Shown here in pieces: positions 18,211 to 25,898 of a stretch of DNA of 64,000 nt (the first letter of the stretch is position 1; each line of letters opens with the position of its first letter). The translations under genes were made by a program, and so were the position numbers. Below the pieces are notes generated by a model, which saw nothing but the letters and a program-made list of their open reading frames with translations, was not told the DNA's origin and searched no databases. This DNA is from Chitinophaga tropicalis (GTDB lineage: Bacteria > Bacteroidota > Bacteroidia > Chitinophagales > Chitinophagaceae), in NCBI RefSeq assembly GCF_009758205.1, contig NZ_WRXN01000006.1:434001-498000 (forward strand), given 5' to 3'.

Positions 18211-18381
18211 CTTTTTTAAAATGTAGAGAACTATCATTACATGGATTTTTTTATTAATATGGTAGTAGCCTAACTGGTCCATCATCACCTCCGGGATCAA
18301 TTTTATCCTCCTCCCAGACCAGGTCCATATATGTTTCCTATACAGATCCTTCCCCTCAACTTTACCTTTCAAGTACCTTTG

Positions 18382-18422
18382 AAGCATGTTTAAAGCATGT
18401 CTTAAGCATGTTTAGTGTATGT
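18382..18422. repeat. Four 11-bp phased AAGCATGT repeats
   Basis: AAGCATGT occurs at 18382, 18393 and 18404, each exactly 11 bp apart, and a degenerate copy (GTGTATGT) follows at 18415. Equal spacing near one helical turn puts every unit on the same DNA face, as in multimeric regulator sites. Each unit is itself partly palindromic. Confidence 0.7.
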
Positions 18423-18597
18423 ATTGCGGTATCACTTTAGCGCCACGGTATAGTCTCCGGATAATTGCAGCTAAGTCTGTAAGCTTAACTGCAGTCATGA
18501 TGCTCCATAGACTGGAATCAGGAATTTTCATTCTTCTGCGTGATGCCCGTTCATGAACGTTTCTCTCGCAGTTTTTCATTCATTGCTGATAAAGTCG

Positions 18598-18618
18598 TAC
18601 TTTTGTAAAGTAACTTTA
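18598..18618 (+). promoter_or_regulatory. MFS gene promoter -7 box and MarR-type operator
   Basis: TACTTTTG (18598-18605) fits the TAnnTTTG -7 element. It is followed directly by the 13-bp palindrome TAAAGTAACTTTA (18606-18618), placing the operator at the likely transcription start. A direct repeat ACTTTATTA (18613 and 18626) extends toward the ATG at 18638. The core is the same as the site before marR. Confidence 0.7.
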
Positions 18619-18637
18619 TTAATTTACTTTATTATAT

Positions 18638-19888
18638 ATGTCAATATTTCGTTCGCTTAAACACCATAACTTCCGGCTCCACTTCACAGGACAAGCCATC
18701 TCATTGATAGGAACATGGATGCAGCGGGTCGCAATCAGTTGGCTGGTATACCGTCTTACAGAATCAGCCTTTCTCCTGGGCCTTGTTACTTTTCTCAGCA
18801 TGATCCCCTCCCTGGTACTTTCCCCCTTCGCAGGTAGCTTTATAGACCGGCATAACAAATTCAGGATAGTAATGGTGACCCAGGTCGGCCTGATGATACA
18901 AGCCGGCGTCCTCGCAGCCATGGTATGGCTGAATTACTATAATATGATCTGGATAGCCGTTCTCAGCCTGGCCCAGGGACTTATCAATGCCTTCGATACT
19001 ACCGCCAGACAGTCCCTGATGGGAGACCTGGTAGACAATAAAGAAGACCTTCCCAACGCCATTGCCCTGAACTCCTCTGCTTTTAATGCCGCGCGGCTGG
19101 TAGGACCGGCTTTGGCAGGTATTATCCTAAGCTCCTTTGGCGAGGATATCTGTTTCCTGATCAACTTCCTGAGCTTCATTGCCGTGATCTGCTGCTTATC
19201 CATGATGAAACTGAAACTCAGCACTCCCTCAGCATCCGGTGCAGATATCTGGACAGACCTGCGTAAAGGATATGAATACCTGAAAGAATCTCCGGACCTT
19301 TCTTCCCTGATCGTAATGCTGGCGGCATCAAGTCTGCTGGTAATACCTTATACCACACTGTTACCCGTATTTGCAAAAGATGTTTTTCATGGAGATGCCA
19401 CCACTTTCAGCTGGTTTGAAAGCGCCGCAGGACTCGGCGCCCTGGGGGGCGCAATATATATGGCTATGTTAAGACCTGGAAAAGACCTGGTAAAGATCAC
19501 CGTAATGTCAAGCATCGTCTTTGCCGTAGCGCTGCTGGGCCTGGCCATTTCTTCTTCCATGTTCATGGCGCTGCTGGCCACTGCTGCTACAGGCGTCGGA
19601 TTAATGATACAGAACTCTGCTATCAATACTTACCTGCAAACCCACGCCTCTTCAGAAATGAAAGCCCGGACGCTGAGCTACTATATTATGTCCTACCAGG
19701 GAATGCTACCCGTAGGCAGCCTGGTAATAGGTTACCTGGCGCATATATTCGGTGTGAATATGGTGGTTTTTGCAGAAGGTATCATGGGCATACTGATCGT
19801 ACTGGTTTTCGTTATGCACCAGAAAGGTAACACGCACGCCTATTGGATGAAAATATTACATCCCATGCGTTCGAAGCATGTAGAATAA
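18638..19888 (+). CDS. MFS transporter (EntS/MFS_3-like exporter)
   Basis: The 416-residue protein has about twelve hydrophobic segments. It begins with the MFS_3-type N terminus (FRSLKHHNFRLHFTGQAISLIGTWMQRVAISWLVYRLT) and has the loop 2-3 motif FAGSFIDRHNKFRIVM and an LINAFDTTARQSLMGDLV segment typical of this family. Relatives export enterobactin, macrolides or other small molecules by proton antiport. Divergent pairing with marR and shared operators suggest an inducible drug or aromatic-compound efflux pump of the inner membrane. Confidence 0.88.
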   Translation: MSIFRSLKHHNFRLHFTGQAISLIGTWMQRVAISWLVYRLTESAFLLGLVTFLSMIPSLVLSPFAGSFIDRHNKFRIVMVTQVGLMIQAGVLAAMVWLNYYNMIWIAVLSLAQGLINAFDTTARQSLMGDLVDNKEDLPNAIALNSSAFNAARLVGPALAGIILSSFGEDICFLINFLSFIAVICCLSMMKLKLSTPSASGADIWTDLRKGYEYLKESPDLSSLIVMLAASSLLVIPYTTLLPVFAKDVFHGDATTFSWFESAAGLGALGGAIYMAMLRPGKDLVKITVMSSIVFAVALLGLAISSSMFMALLATAATGVGLMIQNSAINTYLQTHASSEMKARTLSYYIMSYQGMLPVGSLVIGYLAHIFGVNMVVFAEGIMGILIVLVFVMHQKGNTHAYWMKILHPMRSKHVE

Positions 19889-19900
19889 ATCCTCTTTTTA

Positions 19901-19914
19901 GCCGGCCGCAAGCC
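19901..19914. repeat. Partial copy of the GCCGGCC palindrome family
   Basis: GCCGGCC-GCA-AGCC resembles the palindromes at 39609-39623 and 56211-56227, but only part of the right arm is present. As at 39609, an AAATCGCTTTT string follows about 20 nt downstream (19936 onward). Confidence 0.4.
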
Positions 19915-19960
19915 CAAAATTCTTCTCCCGAAAAAATCGCTTTTCCTATTTTTGAAGAAT

Positions 19961-21409
19961 ATGGAACAGAAGAAATTTAAAGAAATAAAACATCTGCTGC
20001 CGGCAGATTCCTGGGCAGCATGGAGAAACAAAGAAAATAACGGAGAGTTTGAAGAAGAGCTGGTAATGCATCACAAAGGAGATTGGGAAACTTCCAACAT
20101 CAACCTGGATGATCCCGGTGGGAATGGAGAATCTATCTTCCTTATCCTCATAGAAGGCAATCTTAAAGCTGGTAATATCTATAATAAAGATACAGACGGC
20201 GCCACAGGATTGATCATACTTGGAAACCTGACAGCAGATAATATCGTAGTAGGCGGACAGGAAATATATGTTACCGGCAATCTGTACGTTAAAGATCTTT
20301 ACTGGGGCCATTATAACCATGGGACCCTGATAAGTAAGGGTGCAGTACAGGCAAGAGTTTTTATATCCACTGATTATAGCTTTGACTATAAACGTTTCAA
20401 ACAGAAAGACAGGATAGACCTGGAGTACCTTCTCTGGGACGAAGATAAAGGTTATAAAGAAAGAGATCCATTACCTGCTCTTTTCGAAGAACATTTCCTG
20501 TCAGAGCCGGACGATGAATATGATGATGAAATATACTCCTGGTCCAGCTGGCTGGACAGAAGAGAAATACTGGGAGCTCTGGATAATAATGAATCTGTAC
20601 TCCGTGCAGACTTTTTAAAGGATCCCCAGGCGCCTTCCTTCTTTCAGGATGATCTTATCAGTGAGACGAACATCTTCCGCTTCGCAGACAGTGATGTATT
20701 GACCGGATACACAGGTGAAGCTGACAGAGTAATGTTGCAGTATAAAGACAATGATGTATATCGGAGAGTACTGATGCTGAACGGACAACTTCATACACTC
20801 ACAGTCTACTTCCAGCAGGAAGAGAATTTTGGCTGCGTGATCTATTTTGCTCAGGACAGTCCCGGCGTCTATCGCATAGCTAAAGCATATAAACAGCTGG
20901 ATGGCGAACGTTGGCTGGAACTGGATAGCAATGCACCTGCCAGCTATCATCAGTTCCTCGAAGAGAACTGGCGCACACTGTTACAACAGTATTCAGAAAT
21001 GGTATACTACCGTGAAAAGTTCAGAGCGGAAGTTACAGGGGAAAAACTGGAAGAGCTGCTGTCTCTGCCTTTGATCAGGGCTAAACACTATGATTACTAT
21101 AACGAAGATCATGTTGTAGAATATGGCGCTTTTCAATGGGGCTTCCGCCCTCCCGGCAATGCCGGAGAAAAGACGCCCCGTATCTCCATAATCCGTGTGC
21201 TGGGTGATGATGAATACGACTTCTACCACTTTGATATAGCAGAAGGGCAGGCTCCCCGGTTAAATACCCAGGCAAATGATGGCTATGAGGCCACTGTAAA
21301 GGAAGTGCCCGTTTTTGAACGGGATAAGTACAGGAAAGCACTGAAGTATTTTGAGCAAATGGAAAAGACTATACGGAGAAAGAACGAAGAATTTGTTTCA
21401 GAGAGCTGA
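19961..21409 (+). CDS. Large cytoplasmic protein of unknown function with beta-solenoid-like N-terminal part
   Basis: The ATG at 19961 is preferred over an in-frame TTG three codons earlier; the product is 482 residues with no signal peptide or membrane segment. Residues about 50-140 show a short repeating pattern of small hydrophobic strands (LILIEGNLKAGNIYN, LIILGNLTADNIVV, IYVTGNLYVKDLYW), typical of a parallel beta-solenoid. The middle is acidic (DEYDDEIYSWSSW). The C-terminal half is rich in aromatic and charged residues and ends with a helical segment. No enzyme motif was found. The look resembles stand-alone immunity-like or housekeeping accessory proteins, but no toxin gene is adjacent, so no role is assigned. 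Confidence 0.7.
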   Translation: MEQKKFKEIKHLLPADSWAAWRNKENNGEFEEELVMHHKGDWETSNINLDDPGGNGESIFLILIEGNLKAGNIYNKDTDGATGLIILGNLTADNIVVGGQEIYVTGNLYVKDLYWGHYNHGTLISKGAVQARVFISTDYSFDYKRFKQKDRIDLEYLLWDEDKGYKERDPLPALFEEHFLSEPDDEYDDEIYSWSSWLDRREILGALDNNESVLRADFLKDPQAPSFFQDDLISETNIFRFADSDVLTGYTGEADRVMLQYKDNDVYRRVLMLNGQLHTLTVYFQQEENFGCVIYFAQDSPGVYRIAKAYKQLDGERWLELDSNAPASYHQFLEENWRTLLQQYSEMVYYREKFRAEVTGEKLEELLSLPLIRAKHYDYYNEDHVVEYGAFQWGFRPPGNAGEKTPRISIIRVLGDDEYDFYHFDIAEGQAPRLNTQANDGYEATVKEVPVFERDKYRKALKYFEQMEKTIRRKNEEFVSES

Positions 21410-21427
21410 AGATCTCCATACAATAAA

Positions 21428-21461
21428 AAAAGCCGCATAGATGGATATCAATGCGGTTTTT
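21428..21461. terminator. Bidirectional terminator
   Basis: AAAAGCCGCAT (21428-21438) pairs with ATGCGGTTTTT (21451-21461) through one G-U wobble around a 12-nt loop, with T-runs in both directions. It separates the convergent genes ending at 21409 and 21483. Confidence 0.85.
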
Positions 21462-21482
21462 CTGCATAACCATAGTGAGTAA

Positions 21483-22394
21483 TTAGTATCTTTTTCTGAA
21501 GCTGAGTTTCTTTATTGTAACGTCAATCGCATCCTGCGCTACTATGCAATTACTGTTCAGTACACTGGCATCTGCGCCCAGCAGGTACATGTAGGTGTTC
21601 AGTGAATGTGTGCAGGCAGGATACCAGCTAATATCAGCACGACTAAGGGAATTAAGTGGTATGCCGGTATTTACCTGGTTGTAACCAAATACGTCCAGGA
21701 TAGTAGGAACAAGGTCCGGGATGTTATAATACCGTTCACTGGTGGTGATGAGCCCATTGTAATAAGATACAAAGGCATCATCACCAACGCAGGGGGAGGC
21801 AAAGGTATATACACGGCAGGGGAAGAGGGAATACGCTTCGCCGGCGGCGAAGAGTGTGACCAGGGCTGCGCCCAGGCTGTGACCGGTACACACAATAGGC
21901 TGAATGCCGTCAGAATGGAGGTCCTTTATGCTGATACTATAACGAATGTCTTTGAACAGACCCTTAGGCTTTTTTGCCCCTGGAATAGAAAAGGTCATAC
22001 TGTTGAACCGGTCCAGGAAACCCGATACAACATTGCCACTGCTATGACCAAAAGGAGTAGGGGAAGGAAGAATATCAAGATCGTCCGCCCATTCCAGGTA
22101 ATCTGAAGTACCTCTCAACGCAAGAACATAGGAAACGGGATAATCAGGAGAGAAGTTACTTTTGGCCAGGAAACCATAATAGACAGGATCTTTGAAACCG
22201 AGCAGGGAATCGGTCATATGAATATTGTAAACAAGTGTATAATTCTCCGGGAACCATGGATAATCTTCCTGTACAGGATTAATGTTCCGGTCTGTGGTGT
22301 AATAAGCATCAAATACCTGGTAGGCCGCACTTATAAAAGAGGCGTAGCTTAAAGCAGTGGCGTATTGATTTATTGTTGAGTTATCCATCATCAC
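21483..22394 (-). CDS. Class 3 lipase (alpha/beta hydrolase)
   Basis: The 303-residue protein has the lipase_3 layout. VLALRGTSDYLEWADDLD is the oxyanion-region strand with a LRGT signature. CTGHSLGAALVTLFA contains the nucleophile elbow GHSLG. The catalytic Asp is probably in YYNIPDLVPTIL and the His in YPACTHSLNTYMYLLG. Such enzymes hydrolyse triacylglycerol or other esters. No signal peptide is visible from any of the three adjacent N-terminal Met codons, so it is probably cytoplasmic or exported by another route. It is monocistronic. Confidence 0.88.
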   Translation of the reverse strand: MMMDNSTINQYATALSYASFISAAYQVFDAYYTTDRNINPVQEDYPWFPENYTLVYNIHMTDSLLGFKDPVYYGFLAKSNFSPDYPVSYVLALRGTSDYLEWADDLDILPSPTPFGHSSGNVVSGFLDRFNSMTFSIPGAKKPKGLFKDIRYSISIKDLHSDGIQPIVCTGHSLGAALVTLFAAGEAYSLFPCRVYTFASPCVGDDAFVSYYNGLITTSERYYNIPDLVPTILDVFGYNQVNTGIPLNSLSRADISWYPACTHSLNTYMYLLGADASVLNSNCIVAQDAIDVTIKKLSFRKRY

Positions 22395-22508
22395 AGAGAA
22401 TTGTTACCTAAAGGTAACAGCACTCAGTAGGGCATTGTGGATAAAATGGCATAAAGCCCGTTTTTGAGGTCATAAGCGGTGAAATGGAAAGAATAGATGG
22501 ACAGGCTA

Positions 22509-22805
22509 TCAGGCATTCTGCCTGACCACCTGTTCAAGATTATTGGCCGGTACCACACCCGAGTGCCGCCATACTATTTTACCCTGCTTGAAAAGGATCA
22601 GGGTAGGCACGCCCTGCACCTGGTAGGCATTGGCTGCCGCAGGATTTTTATCTACGTCTATCTTCAGGATAGTAGCAGCATCCCCCACCTTTTGTTTTAA
22701 CTCTTCCAGGATAGGCGCCTGCGTCTTGCAAGGCCCGCACCAGGTTGCAAAGAAATCTACCAATACAGGTTTATCCCCATTTATGATCTCCGAAAAAGTA
22801 GCCAT
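22509..22805 (-). CDS. trxA: Thioredoxin
   Basis: The start at 22805 gives a 98-residue protein (MATFSEIINGDKPVLVDFFATWCGPCK...), with the canonical redox site WCGPCK, the cis-Pro motif QGVPTLILFKQGK and the GVVPANNLEQVV tail. A longer in-frame Met at 22838 would add an unusual extension. It acts as a general cytoplasmic dithiol reductant for ribonucleotide reductase, peroxiredoxins and similar targets. It is slightly short at the N terminus compared with E. coli TrxA but has all key residues. Confidence 0.93.
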   Translation of the reverse strand: MATFSEIINGDKPVLVDFFATWCGPCKTQAPILEELKQKVGDAATILKIDVDKNPAAANAYQVQGVPTLILFKQGKIVWRHSGVVPANNLEQVVRQNA

Positions 22806-23048
22806 AAGTATATATTTAATATGGTATAAGCGGTACAAAAAATATGCAAAAGCAAATAACCTGCTGTTCTGGCAGCTTCATCCGTTGTTTTATGCCACTT
22901 TTGACCGTTTATCTTATAACCGGGTTCCTTTTAAAATAAACAATGATATTTGCGGGTAGTCGGGTATTATTAAAGATAAAAAACTCAATTTATCCGTATT
23001 GGCACCAGCGCCAGAATCCCACTCTGAATCCATTACCGGTTTAAATCC

Positions 23049-23067
23049 CTGGCCAACCACAGGCCAG
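23049..23067. repeat. Palindrome of the YGGCC-ACA-GGCCR family
   Basis: Arms CTGGCC and GGCCAG (23049-23054, 23062-23067) surround AACCACA. The right half, CCACAGGCCAG, matches that of the copy at 16330-16344. It lies close to the 3' end of the dehydrogenase gene. Confidence 0.45.
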
Positions 23068-23091
23068 CCCCTGGAACTGGTGCACTATCTG

Positions 23092-23120
23092 AAAGGCTGT
23101 ATCACACACGATACAGCTTT
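23092..23120. terminator. Terminator hairpin after the dehydrogenase gene
   Basis: GCTGTATC (23096-23103) and GATACAGC (23110-23117) pair around ACACAC, extended by A/T pairs. The stem lies about 10 bp past the stop codon of the minus-strand dehydrogenase gene. Confidence 0.75.
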
Positions 23121-23129
23121 TTAATGTAT

Positions 23130-24005
23130 TCAGATGGCGTGGTGATCTTCAAGATATTTAATTATAACAGCCATATCCTCAGCACCAAAACCTTTTTCCA
23201 CTGCTGCCTGCAAAGTATCAGACAACGCGCTGCCAACAGGTGTATCCAGGCCCTGTGCCCTGGCCAGGCGTATATCCTTTGCCAGCAGGTTCAGTGCAAA
23301 TGCCGGCGTGAAATCCTGCTCTATAATGTTCTGTGATTTTATGCCGGAAATCATACTGCCCAGCGGACCGCTGTTGATCAGGGGTAAGAACTGATCCGGG
23401 GAAATGCCGTTATTGCGGGCAAATATGACCGCTTCGGCAAGGCCCTGCATGGTAATGCCCAGGAATGTATTGATAGCTAATTTGGCATAGTTGCCGGCGC
23501 CATTCTCTCCCAGTAAATAGGCTGCCTTACCCAGGCAATCGAAAATAGGTTTCGCACGGTCAAAATCTTCCTTTCTGCCGCCGGCCATAATGATGAGCTG
23601 GCCTTCAGCTGCCGGCTTTACACTGCCTGATACAGGCGCATCCAGGTACCATATGCCTTCTGCCTCACAAAGCGCCGCCAGCTGACGGGTAGTGTCCGGC
23701 GATACCGTGCTCATGTCTATTGCCAGCAACTGCGGAGGAAGTGTAACAGATAACAGGCCGTCCCGGCCTTCATATACCTGTTTCAATGCAGCATCGTCAG
23801 ACAGCATGGTGATCACAATGTCAGTATCTTTTACCAGGTCTTTAGGCGAGGTAACCACCTTTACGCCCGTTTCTTTCCGCAGTGCTTCTGCTTTTGCAGT
23901 GGTACGGTTGTATACGGTCACATCAAATCCTGCCTTCACCAGGTTGCGCACCATTGGAGTTCCCATATTGCCAAGACCGGCCCAGCCTATTTTTTGTTGA
24001 CTCAT
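23130..24005 (-). CDS. NAD(P)-dependent beta-hydroxyacid dehydrogenase (3-hydroxyisobutyrate dehydrogenase / GLYR family)
   Basis: The 291-residue enzyme has an N-terminal Rossmann fold with GLGNMGTPMVRNL, preceded by a hydrophobic strand (KIGWA). It has the substrate-binding motif DAPVSGSVKPAAEGQL and the catalytic Lys region GAGNYAKLAINTFLG. Asn/Arg after the second strand (VYNRTTAKAE) resembles NADP-preferring glyoxylate/succinic semialdehyde reductases. It probably reduces or oxidises a small hydroxyacid in the cytoplasm; the exact substrate is not determined. Confidence 0.9.
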   Translation of the reverse strand: MSQQKIGWAGLGNMGTPMVRNLVKAGFDVTVYNRTTAKAEALRKETGVKVVTSPKDLVKDTDIVITMLSDDAALKQVYEGRDGLLSVTLPPQLLAIDMSTVSPDTTRQLAALCEAEGIWYLDAPVSGSVKPAAEGQLIIMAGGRKEDFDRAKPIFDCLGKAAYLLGENGAGNYAKLAINTFLGITMQGLAEAVIFARNNGISPDQFLPLINSGPLGSMISGIKSQNIIEQDFTPAFALNLLAKDIRLARAQGLDTPVGSALSDTLQAAVEKGFGAEDMAVIIKYLEDHHAI

Positions 24006-24149
24006 AACGGTAAGATTTTGTCTGCGTCTATAAAGCTACGGCAGTATTGCTGAAAAGTAAATTACTGCCGGTTGAAATTTTTAATGATGAACTACTTTAT
24101 TTTGGACAAGATCAGAATGAGGCACTATGGAACTTTACATCGGCAAGCC

Positions 24150-24178
24150 AAAGCCCGGGCAGATAGCGCCCGGGCTTT
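24150..24178. terminator. Strong terminator closing the tail-like operon
   Basis: AAAGCCCGGGC (24150-24160) and GCCCGGGCTTT (24168-24178) form an 11-bp G/C-rich stem around AGATAGC with A/T runs on both sides. It lies 18 bp past the last gene of the minus-strand cassette and marks its downstream boundary. Confidence 0.92.
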
Positions 24179-24195
24179 TAGCATTTATGGTCCTC

Positions 24196-25257
24196 CTAAT
24201 TAATTCTATACCAGTTAAAGCCATCACTCTGTAACCACACAACGCCGCTTGAAGCCACGTCGTTGAGCACTATATTATTATCCACGTACCCGCTATTGAA
24301 ATAGATATACCCGTCAGAGGCATTCATGATACAATAGATACGGCCATAGACAGGCCCTGGCGGGGGTAACGTAATGGTAATACCTGCCGTTCTGACACGT
24401 AAGGTATGATGAGCCTTTGTTAATGCAATATCTGCGTTCACTGTCAGGAAAGGCGCAGAAACAGCGGCAGTAAAGGTGGCCGGGTTATTAAAAATAACGG
24501 CGCCCGAATCGCCGGTGGATAATATCATATTCTTTTCCGCAGAAATGGAAAGGTGCTTGCCTGATAAAAGCTGCAGATCTTCATTGTTTGAGCGCAATAT
24601 AACGGGAGAGCCATTACCTGCAAATGTCAGCGAACCGATGTTCCCGTTTTTAAAGGCCTGGCTGTTCACCGTCCCGGTAGCTGTAACATTGCCCACTACA
24701 TCCAGCTTTTCTGTTGGATTATTTTTACCAAGACCTATATTATTAGTAGAATCAAGATAGAAGCCGGCCGCCGTCAGATAACCGCTGTGTAATGCAATAT
24801 ATGGCCTTGGCAGCGCATTGACTTCTACTACAGCCATTTTATTGGCGCTTGTAACATAACTGGCCATAGAGGCAGTGAATGTGCTGAGATTGAATGTTGC
24901 AAGGGAATCTTCCGTGAAACTGCGTGTCATTACACCGAATGCCGTCAGGGAATCCATAAACAACTCATATTGCTTATTCCCGGTCAGCCGCCTGTTGCTG
25001 TTCAGGCTTCCATTTGAAACATAGATGTTCCTGACCTTATTAGCCACCACATCGTACAATGCGCCTTTCAATGCTTTCTGAGTAGGAAGGATATTGGATG
25101 CGCCGGTACCAAGGGTGCTGTCATCGCTGATCTCCTTGAACCATTTTCCGCTCAGCCAGATACTGTCTCTCACAGTAGCACGCCTGAAGTTGCCGTCCTG
25201 TGCATAGCTTGCTCCGGTTGCCAGTACAAGCAGCAACAGTAAAATAATTTTCTTCAT
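24196..25257 (-). CDS. Secreted fibre-like protein, last gene of the tail cassette
   Basis: The 353-residue product starts with a clear Sec signal peptide (MKKIILLLLLVLATGASYAQ). After a helical/linker region it contains a Bacteroidota tail-fibre-type segment (NIGLGKNNPTEKLDVVGNVTATGTV), short beta repeats and a C-terminal strand-rich domain (ITITLPPPGPVYGRIYCIMN...). The GLG-x-x-x-P-x-x-K-L-D-V-x-G motif is common in fibre proteins ending in a self-folding domain. A signal peptide is odd for a tail component, since tails assemble in the cytoplasm. It may be a host-surface protein, a shield against self-binding, or an ancestral gene captured by the cassette. It is 9 bp from the preceding gene, so co-transcription is likely. 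Confidence 0.75.
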   Translation of the reverse strand: MKKIILLLLLVLATGASYAQDGNFRRATVRDSIWLSGKWFKEISDDSTLGTGASNILPTQKALKGALYDVVANKVRNIYVSNGSLNSNRRLTGNKQYELFMDSLTAFGVMTRSFTEDSLATFNLSTFTASMASYVTSANKMAVVEVNALPRPYIALHSGYLTAAGFYLDSTNNIGLGKNNPTEKLDVVGNVTATGTVNSQAFKNGNIGSLTFAGNGSPVILRSNNEDLQLLSGKHLSISAEKNMILSTGDSGAVIFNNPATFTAAVSAPFLTVNADIALTKAHHTLRVRTAGITITLPPPGPVYGRIYCIMNASDGYIYFNSGYVDNNIVLNDVASSGVVWLQSDGFNWYRIN

Positions 25258-25266
25258 CGTCTGTTA

Positions 25267-25884
25267 TTATCGTTTATAGAATTTAATTGACACGGGCGCT
25301 GTGATGCCGGAGAGATAAAGCCGTTTCACCTGTTCATCTGCATAGACATTCAGACCTATTGCATAACTGCTGCCAGCAGGGAACTCCATAGGAAGGAGGA
25401 TATCATCTCCTCCTTCCGTGTTCCCTATGGATAATGTAATGGGGGCCTGAGGCAACACAACAATGGTTTCCAGCAGATCTCCCTTCTCCATTTCAAATAC
25501 ACCGTTTGTATCAAATGTGATCACTTCCGTTTTGTCTTTCAGTTTATTTAATAACTGGTTCAACTGGAAGACAGCAGCGCTGGTAGCCAGCTGTTCGCTG
25601 TTATTCTGATCTATGGCATCGCTTTTGGCATTGGGAAGCGTTCCCAGGCCTACCTGTTCTTTGGTAACAGCATGCGGATTTTCTTTATCCTGCATGTGCA
25701 TATCCAGCACTTCATTCTCTGCTTTGGCATTGAGCAGGACGCGTAGCCCGTCTATATTATCCAGCGGCAGTTTATCATCCTGCAGGTGAAAGAAAGAATC
25801 CAGCCAATCCCAGAACTGTTGCTGTGTAGGATAGTCTCCTGTTTCAAACCAGGATTTAAGCGTATTTCTGTTCTTAATTGCCAT
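25267..25884 (-). CDS. Tail fibre/adaptor protein with duplicated N-terminal module (second copy)
   Basis: The 205-residue protein begins with a module (MAIKNRNTLKSWFETGDYPTQ, then QFWDWLDSF) shared with the protein at 28293-28748: 37 of the first 56 residues are identical. A phage-fibre repeat follows (ENPHAVTKEQVGLGTLPNAKSD), the NPH-x-V-T-K pattern of side-tail fibres, then a beta-rich tip domain. The N-terminal module is probably the particle-docking part. It lies 14 bp after the GH16 fibre gene. Confidence 0.8.
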   Translation of the reverse strand: MAIKNRNTLKSWFETGDYPTQQQFWDWLDSFFHLQDDKLPLDNIDGLRVLLNAKAENEVLDMHMQDKENPHAVTKEQVGLGTLPNAKSDAIDQNNSEQLATSAAVFQLNQLLNKLKDKTEVITFDTNGVFEMEKGDLLETIVVLPQAPITLSIGNTEGGDDILLPMEFPAGSSYAIGLNVYADEQVKRLYLSGITAPVSIKFYKR

Positions 25885-25898
25885 GTGTTATTTTTTAT

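Larger units (their letters stand above)
18179..18637. promoter_or_regulatory. marR-MFS divergent control region
   Basis: This 459-bp non-coding region contains a palindromic operator at each end (18199-18210 and 18606-18618), each touching a TAnnTTTG-type box. A four-unit 11-bp phased repeat lies at 18382-18422. No small ORF or terminator was recognised between them. Confidence 0.75.
22806..23129. other. Intergenic region upstream of trxA
   Basis: This 324-bp region contains the trxA promoter area (A/T-rich, not resolved), a palindrome CTGGCC-AACCACA-GGCCAG (23049-23067) of the recurring family, and a hairpin at 23092-23120. No ORF worth annotating is present. Confidence 0.5.

Noticed and set aside
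18382..18422. CRISPR-like array
   Set aside because: Units are only 8 bp with 3-bp gaps and there are no spacers or cas genes; better explained as a regulator-binding array.
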